Source of the DNA: Meconema thalassinum
Lineage: Eukaryota; Arthropoda; Insecta; Orthoptera; Tettigoniidae
DNA: 64,000 nt
NCBI GenBank assembly: GCA_946902985.2
Contig: OX336397.1
Location: 152,637,890-152,701,889, forward strand
Direction of reading: 5' to 3'
Below, one piece after another: positions 58,967-64,000 of the stretch. Position 1 is the first letter of the stretch. Each line of letters opens with the position of its first letter. A model generated the notes under the pieces. It had not been told where the DNA came from and did no database searches. It saw only the letters and a program-made list of their open reading frames with translations. The position numbers were made by a program, and so were the translations under genes.

Positions 58967-61900
58967 CAGCCTAGGGCCACCCCTAGGTAACGGGGTTAAT
59001 AAAGGGTGGACATACATTATATTGTTTGAAGCTATTTTCTGCGCCCCCTATATGACAGCCCTAGGGCCACCCCTGGGTAACGGGGATAATAAGGGGTGGA
59101 CATACATTATGGTGTTTGAAGATATTTTCTGCGCCCCCTATATGACAGCCCTAGGGCCACCCCTGGGTAACAGGGTTAATAAGGGGTGGACATACATTAT
59201 GGTGTTTGAAGCTATTTTCTGCGCCCCCTATATGACAGCCCTAGGGCCACCCCAGGGTAACGGGGTTAATAAGGGGTGGACATACATTATGGTGTTTGAA
59301 GCTATTTTCTGCGCCCCCTATATGACAGCCCTAGGGCCGCCCCTGGGTAACGGGGTTAATAAGGGGAGGACATACATTATCGTGTTTGAAGCTATTCTCT
59401 GCGCCCCCTATATGACAGCCCCAGGGCCACCCCAGGGTAACGGGGTTAATAAGGGGTGGACATACATTATGGTGTTTGAAGCTATTCTCTGCGCTCCCTA
59501 TATGACAGCCCTAGGGCCGCCCCAGGGTAACGGGGTTAATAAGGGGTGGACATACATTATGGTGTTTGAAGCTATTTTCTGCGCCCCCTATATGACAGCC
59601 CCAGGGCCACCCCAGGGTAACGGGGTTAATAAGGGGTGGACATACATTATGGTGTTTGAAGCTATTTTCTGCGCCCCCTATATGACAGCCCTAGAGCCAC
59701 CCCTGGGTGACGGGGTTAATAAGGGGAGGACATACATTATAGTGTTTGAAGCTATTTTCTGCGCTCTCTATATGACAGCCCTAGGGCCACCCCTGGGTAA
59801 CGGGGTTAATAAGGGGTGGACATACATTATGGTGTTTGAAGCTATTTTCTGCGCTCCCTATATGACAGCCCTAGGGCCACCCCTGGGTGACGGGGTTAAT
59901 AAGGGGTGGACATACATTATGGTGTTTGAAGCTATTTTCTGCGCTCCCTATATGACAGCCCTAGGGCCACCCCTGAGTAACGGGGTTAATAAGGGGTGGA
60001 CACACATTATGGTGTTTGAAGCTATTTTCTGCGCTCCCCATAGGACAGCCCTAGGGCCACCCCTGAGTAACGGGGTTAATAAGGGGTGGACATACATTAT
60101 GGTGTTTGAAGCTATTTTCTGCGCTCCCCATAGGACAGCCCTAGGGCCACCCCTGAGTAACGGGGTTAATAAGGGGTGGACACACATTATGGTGTTTGAA
60201 GTTATTTTCTGCGCTCCCTATAGGACAGCCCTAGGGCCACCCCTGAGTAACGGGGTTAATAAGGGGTGGACACACATTATGGTGTTTGAAGCTATTTTCT
60301 GCGCTCCCCATAGGACAGCCCTAGGGCCACCCCTGAGTAACGGGGTTAATAAGGGGTGGACATACATTATAGTGTTTGAAGCTATTTTCTGCGCTCCCTA
60401 TATGACAGCCCTAGGGCCACCCCAGGGTAACGGGGTTAATAAGGGGTGGACATACATTATAGTGTTTGAAGCTATTTTCTGCGCTCCCTATATGACAGCC
60501 CTAGGGCCACCCCTGGGTAATGGGGTTAATAAGGGGAGGACATACATTATGGTGTTTGAAGCTATTTTCTGCGCCCCCTATATGACAGCCCTAGGGCCAC
60601 CCCTGGGTAACGGGGTTAATAAGGGGTGGACATACATTATAGTGTTTGAAGCTATTTTCTGCGCCCCCTATATGACAGCCCTAGGGCCACCCCAGGGTAA
60701 CGGGGTTAATAAGGGGTGGACATACATTATGGTGTTTGAAGCTATTTTCTGCGCTCCCTATATGACAGCCCTAGGGCCACCCCAGGGTAACGGGGTTAAT
60801 AAGGGGAGGACATACATTATGGTGTTTGAAGCTATTTTCTGCGCCCCCTATATGACAGCCCTAGGGCCACCCCTGGGTAACGGGGTTAATAAGGGGTGGA
60901 CACACATTATGGTGTTTGAAGCTATTTTCTGCGCCCCCTATATGACAGCCCTAGGGCCACCCCTGGGTAACGGGGTTAATAAGGGGTGGACATACATTAT
61001 GGTGTTTGAAGCTATTTTCTGCGCTCCCTATATGACAGCCCTAGGGCCACCCCTGGGTAACGGGGTTAATAAGGGGTGGGCATACATTATGGTGTTTGAA
61101 GCTATTTTCTGCGCTCCCTATATGACAGCCCTAGGGCCACCCCTGGGTAACGGGGTTAATAAGGGGAGGACATACATTATGGTGTTTGAAGCTATTTTCT
61201 GCGCTCCCTATATGACAGCCCTAGGGCCGCCCCTGGGTAACGGGGTTAATAAGGGGTGGACATACATTATGGTGTTTGAAGCTATTTTCTGCGCCCCCTA
61301 TATGACAGCCCTAGGGCCGCCCCTGGGTGACGGGGTTAATAAGGGGAGGACATACATTATGGTGTTTGAAGCTATTTTCTGCGCTCCCTATATGACAGCC
61401 CTAGGGCCACCCCAGGGTAACGGGGTAAATAAGGGGTGGACATACATTATGGTGTTTGAAGCTATTTTCTGCGCCCCCTATATGACAGCCCTAGGGCCAC
61501 CCCTGGGTAACGGGGTTAATAAGGGGAGGACATACATTATGGTGTTTGAAGCTATTTTCTGCGCTCCCTATATGACAGCCCTAGGGCCACCCCTGGGTAA
61601 CGGGGTTAATAAGGGGTGGACATACATTATGGTGTTTGAAGCCATTTTCTGCGCTCCCCATATGACAGCCCTAGGGCCACCCCTGGGTAACGGGGTTAAT
61701 AAGGGGAGGACATACATTATGGTGTTTGAAGCTATTTTCTGCGCCCCCTATATGACAGCCCTAGGGCCACCCCAGGGTAACGGGGTTAATAAGGGGTGGA
61801 CATACATTATGGTGTTTGAAGCTATTTTCTGCGCCCCCTATATGACAGCCCTAGGGCCACCCCTGGGTAACGGGGTTAATAAGAGGTGGACATACATTAT

Positions 61901-63105
61901 GGTGTTTGAAGCTATTTTCTGCGCCCCCCATATGACAGCCCTAGGGCCACCCCAGGGTAACGGGGTTAATAAGGGGTGGACACACATTATAGTGTTTGAA
62001 GTTATTTTCTGCGCTCCCTATATGACAGCCCTAGGGCCGCCCCTGGGTAACGGGGTTAATAAGGGGTGGACATATATTATGGTGTTTGAAGCTATTTTCT
62101 GCGCTCCCTATATGACAGCCCTAGGGCCACCCCTGGGTAACGGGGTTAATAAGGGGAGGACATACATTATGGTGTTTGAAGCTATTTTCTGTGCTCCCTA
62201 TATGACAGCCCTAGGGCCACCCCTGGGTAACGGCGTTAATAAGGGGTGGACATACATTATGGTGTTTGAAGCTATTCTCTGCGCTCCCTATATGACAGCA
62301 CTAGGGCCACCCCTGGGTAACGGGGTTAATAAGGGGTGGACATACATTATGGTGTTTGAAGTTATTTTCTGTGCTCCCTATATGACAGCCCTAGGGCCAC
62401 CCCTGGGTAACGGGGTTAATAAGGGGAGGACATACATTATGGTGTTTGAAGCTATTTTCTGCGCTCCCTATATGACAGCCCTAGGGCCACCCCTAGGTAA
62501 CGGGGTTAATAAGGGGTGGACATACATTATGGTGTTTGAAGCTATTTTCTGCGCTCCCTATATGACAGCCCTAGGGCCGCCCCTGGGTAACGGGGTTAAT
62601 AAGGGGTGGACATACATTATGGTGTTTGAAGCTATTTTCTGCGCCCCCTATATGACAGCCCTAGGGCCACCCCTGGGTAACGGGGTTAATAAGGGGTGGA
62701 CACACATTATGGTGTTTGAAGCTATTTTCTGCGCTCCCTATATGACAGCCCTAGGGCCACCCCTGGGTAACGGGGTTAATAAGGGGAGGACATACATTAT
62801 GGTGTTTGAAGCTATTTTCTGCGCTCCCTATATGACAGCACTAGGGCCACCCCTGGGTAACGGGGTTAATAAGGGGAGGACATACATTATGGTGTTTGAA
62901 GCTATTTTCTGCGCTCCCTATATGACAGCCCTAGGGCCACCCCTGGGTAACGGGGTTAATAAGGGGAGGACATACATTATGGTGTTTGAAGCTATTTTCT
63001 GCGCTCCCTATATGAGAGCCCTAGGGCCACCCCTGGGTAACGGGGTTAATAAGGGGAGGACATACATTATGGTGTTTGAAGCTATTTTCTGCGCTCCCTA
63101 TATGA
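58967..63105. repeat. Higher-order unit B' (46 monomers, 4139 bp)
   Basis: A copy of B at an offset of 11,336 bp with the same length and the same private variants. No differences were noticed by eye. Confidence 0.95.
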
Positions 63106-64000
63106 CAGCCTAGGGCCACCCCTAGGTAACGGGGTTAATAAAGGGTGGACATACATTATATTGTTTGAAGCTATTTTCTGCGCCCCCTATATGACAGCCC
63201 TAGGGCCACCCCTGGGTAACGGGGATAATAAGGGGTGGACATACATTATGGTGTTTGAAGATATTTTCTGCGCCCCCTATATGACAGCCCTAGGGCCACC
63301 CCTGGGTAACAGGGTTAATAAGGGGTGGACATACATTATGGTGTTTGAAGCTATTTTCTGCGCCCCCTATATGACAGCCCTAGGGCCACCCCAGGGTAAC
63401 GGGGTTAATAAGGGGTGGACATACATTATGGTGTTTGAAGCTATTTTCTGCGCCCCCTATATGACAGCCCTAGGGCCGCCCCTGGGTAACGGGGTTAATA
63501 AGGGGAGGACATACATTATCGTGTTTGAAGCTATTCTCTGCGCCCCCTATATGACAGCCCCAGGGCCACCCCAGGGTAACGGGGTTAATAAGGGGTGGAC
63601 ATACATTATGGTGTTTGAAGCTATTCTCTGCGCTCCCTATATGACAGCCCTAGGGCCGCCCCAGGGTAACGGGGTTAATAAGGGGTGGACATACATTATG
63701 GTGTTTGAAGCTATTTTCTGCGCCCCCTATATGACAGCCCCAGGGCCACCCCAGGGTAACGGGGTTAATAAGGGGTGGACATACATTATGGTGTTTGAAG
63801 CTATTTTCTGCGCCCCCTATATGACAGCCCTAGAGCCACCCCTGGGTGACGGGGTTAATAAGGGGAGGACATACATTATAGTGTTTGAAGCTATTTTCTG
63901 CGCTCTCTATATGACAGCCCTAGGGCCACCCCTGGGTAACGGGGTTAATAAGGGGTGGACATAGATTATGGTGTTTGAAGCTATTTTCTGCGCTCCCTAT
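63106..64000. repeat. Higher-order unit C' (partial, cut by window end)
   Basis: Carries the unit-start marker and C's private GGACATAGATT (63957-63967), but not C's extra C near its start. The assignment as a copy of C rests on the shared TAG variant. Confidence 0.85.

Larger units (their letters stand above)
35022..64000. repeat. 90-bp satellite array, about 322 monomers, continuing past the window
   Basis: A head-to-tail 90-bp monomer. Key words in order are GTTAATAAGGGGTGGACATA, ATTATGGTGTTTGAAGC, TTTTCTGCGCCCCCTATATG and ACAGCCCTAGGGCC, then ACCCCTGGGTAACGGG. Recurrent variants: TGG/AGG, ATG/ATA, TAC/CAC, GCC/GCT, CCA/CCG, CTG/CAG, GGT/AGT, AAC/GAC. One plus frame of the monomer has no stop, so open frames of up to 1363 codons with a 30-residue repeat arise. 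Stops (AAG to TAG at about 36513, 43794 and 55131; TAC to TAA at about 38597; TAC to TAG at about 52627 and 63963) and single-base indels break the frame repeatedly, and changes are not biased to silent sites. I read this as satellite DNA. There are no other inserts in 29 kb. Confidence 0.97.

Noticed and set aside
35022..64000. CENP-B-box-like motif or CRISPR-like array
   Set aside because: No YTTCGTTGGAARCGGGA-like match was found. The monomers are contiguous with no alternating repeat/spacer structure, so it is not a CRISPR array.

Overview
The window is eukaryotic and gene-poor. It looks like a repeat-rich arthropod genome, most likely an insect with a large genome; I lean towards an orthopteran-like polyneopteran, weakly, from the style of its SINEs and other dispersed repeats. 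No intact protein-coding host gene, rRNA, tRNA gene or CRISPR array is supported. Every recognisable protein fragment belongs to a decayed mobile element.

Layout. (1) 1-14,301 is a mosaic of small repeats: an inverted repeat (1003-1340), a 1.5 kb element with 12-bp terminal inverted repeats (1925-3420), and a 3.8 kb non-autonomous Helitron on the minus strand (4819-8629) carrying about five internal ~650-bp tandem units. These are followed by a second Helitron 5' end (to 9047), two copies of one tRNA-derived SINE with recognisable target-site duplications (9451-9778, 12262-12592), and several older SINE pieces. The only long stretch that could be unique host DNA is 9794-12249, with a CRE-like site plus TATA box at 9931-9975.
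(2) 14,302-34,489 is a decayed Maverick/Polinton (self-synthesising, virus-like DNA transposon), delimited by long terminal inverted repeats. It retains the C-terminal, chromodomain-bearing end of its integrase (15180-15560), a protein-primed family-B DNA polymerase with stops, frameshifts and an internal deletion (26213-28086), a small LP-x-R-type protein remnant (22453-22715) and several unrecognised broken reading frames. It has been invaded by a tRNA-SINE (15908-16288), a possible 1.8 kb solo LTR (16587-18389), an RTE-like non-LTR retrotransposon (18861-22257), a SINE inside the right TIR (29764-30045) and a 3.47 kb unidentified insertion that splits the right TIR (30945-34411).
(3) 35,022 to the window end is one satellite array of a 90-bp monomer, about 322 copies. 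It starts with a few diverged edge monomers, passes through about 8 kb of irregular copies, and then becomes a strict hierarchy: 90 bp -> higher-order units A (48 monomers), B (46) and C (32) -> an A+B+C super-unit of about 11.34 kb that repeats in full register to the window end.

Because 90 is divisible by 3 and one frame of the monomer has no stop, the array yields spectacular open frames (up to 1363 codons) with a 30-residue repeat. I read these as a by-product of satellite structure, not proteins. The parts do not form a cooperating gene system: the picture is a satellite edge and its transposon-laden flank.
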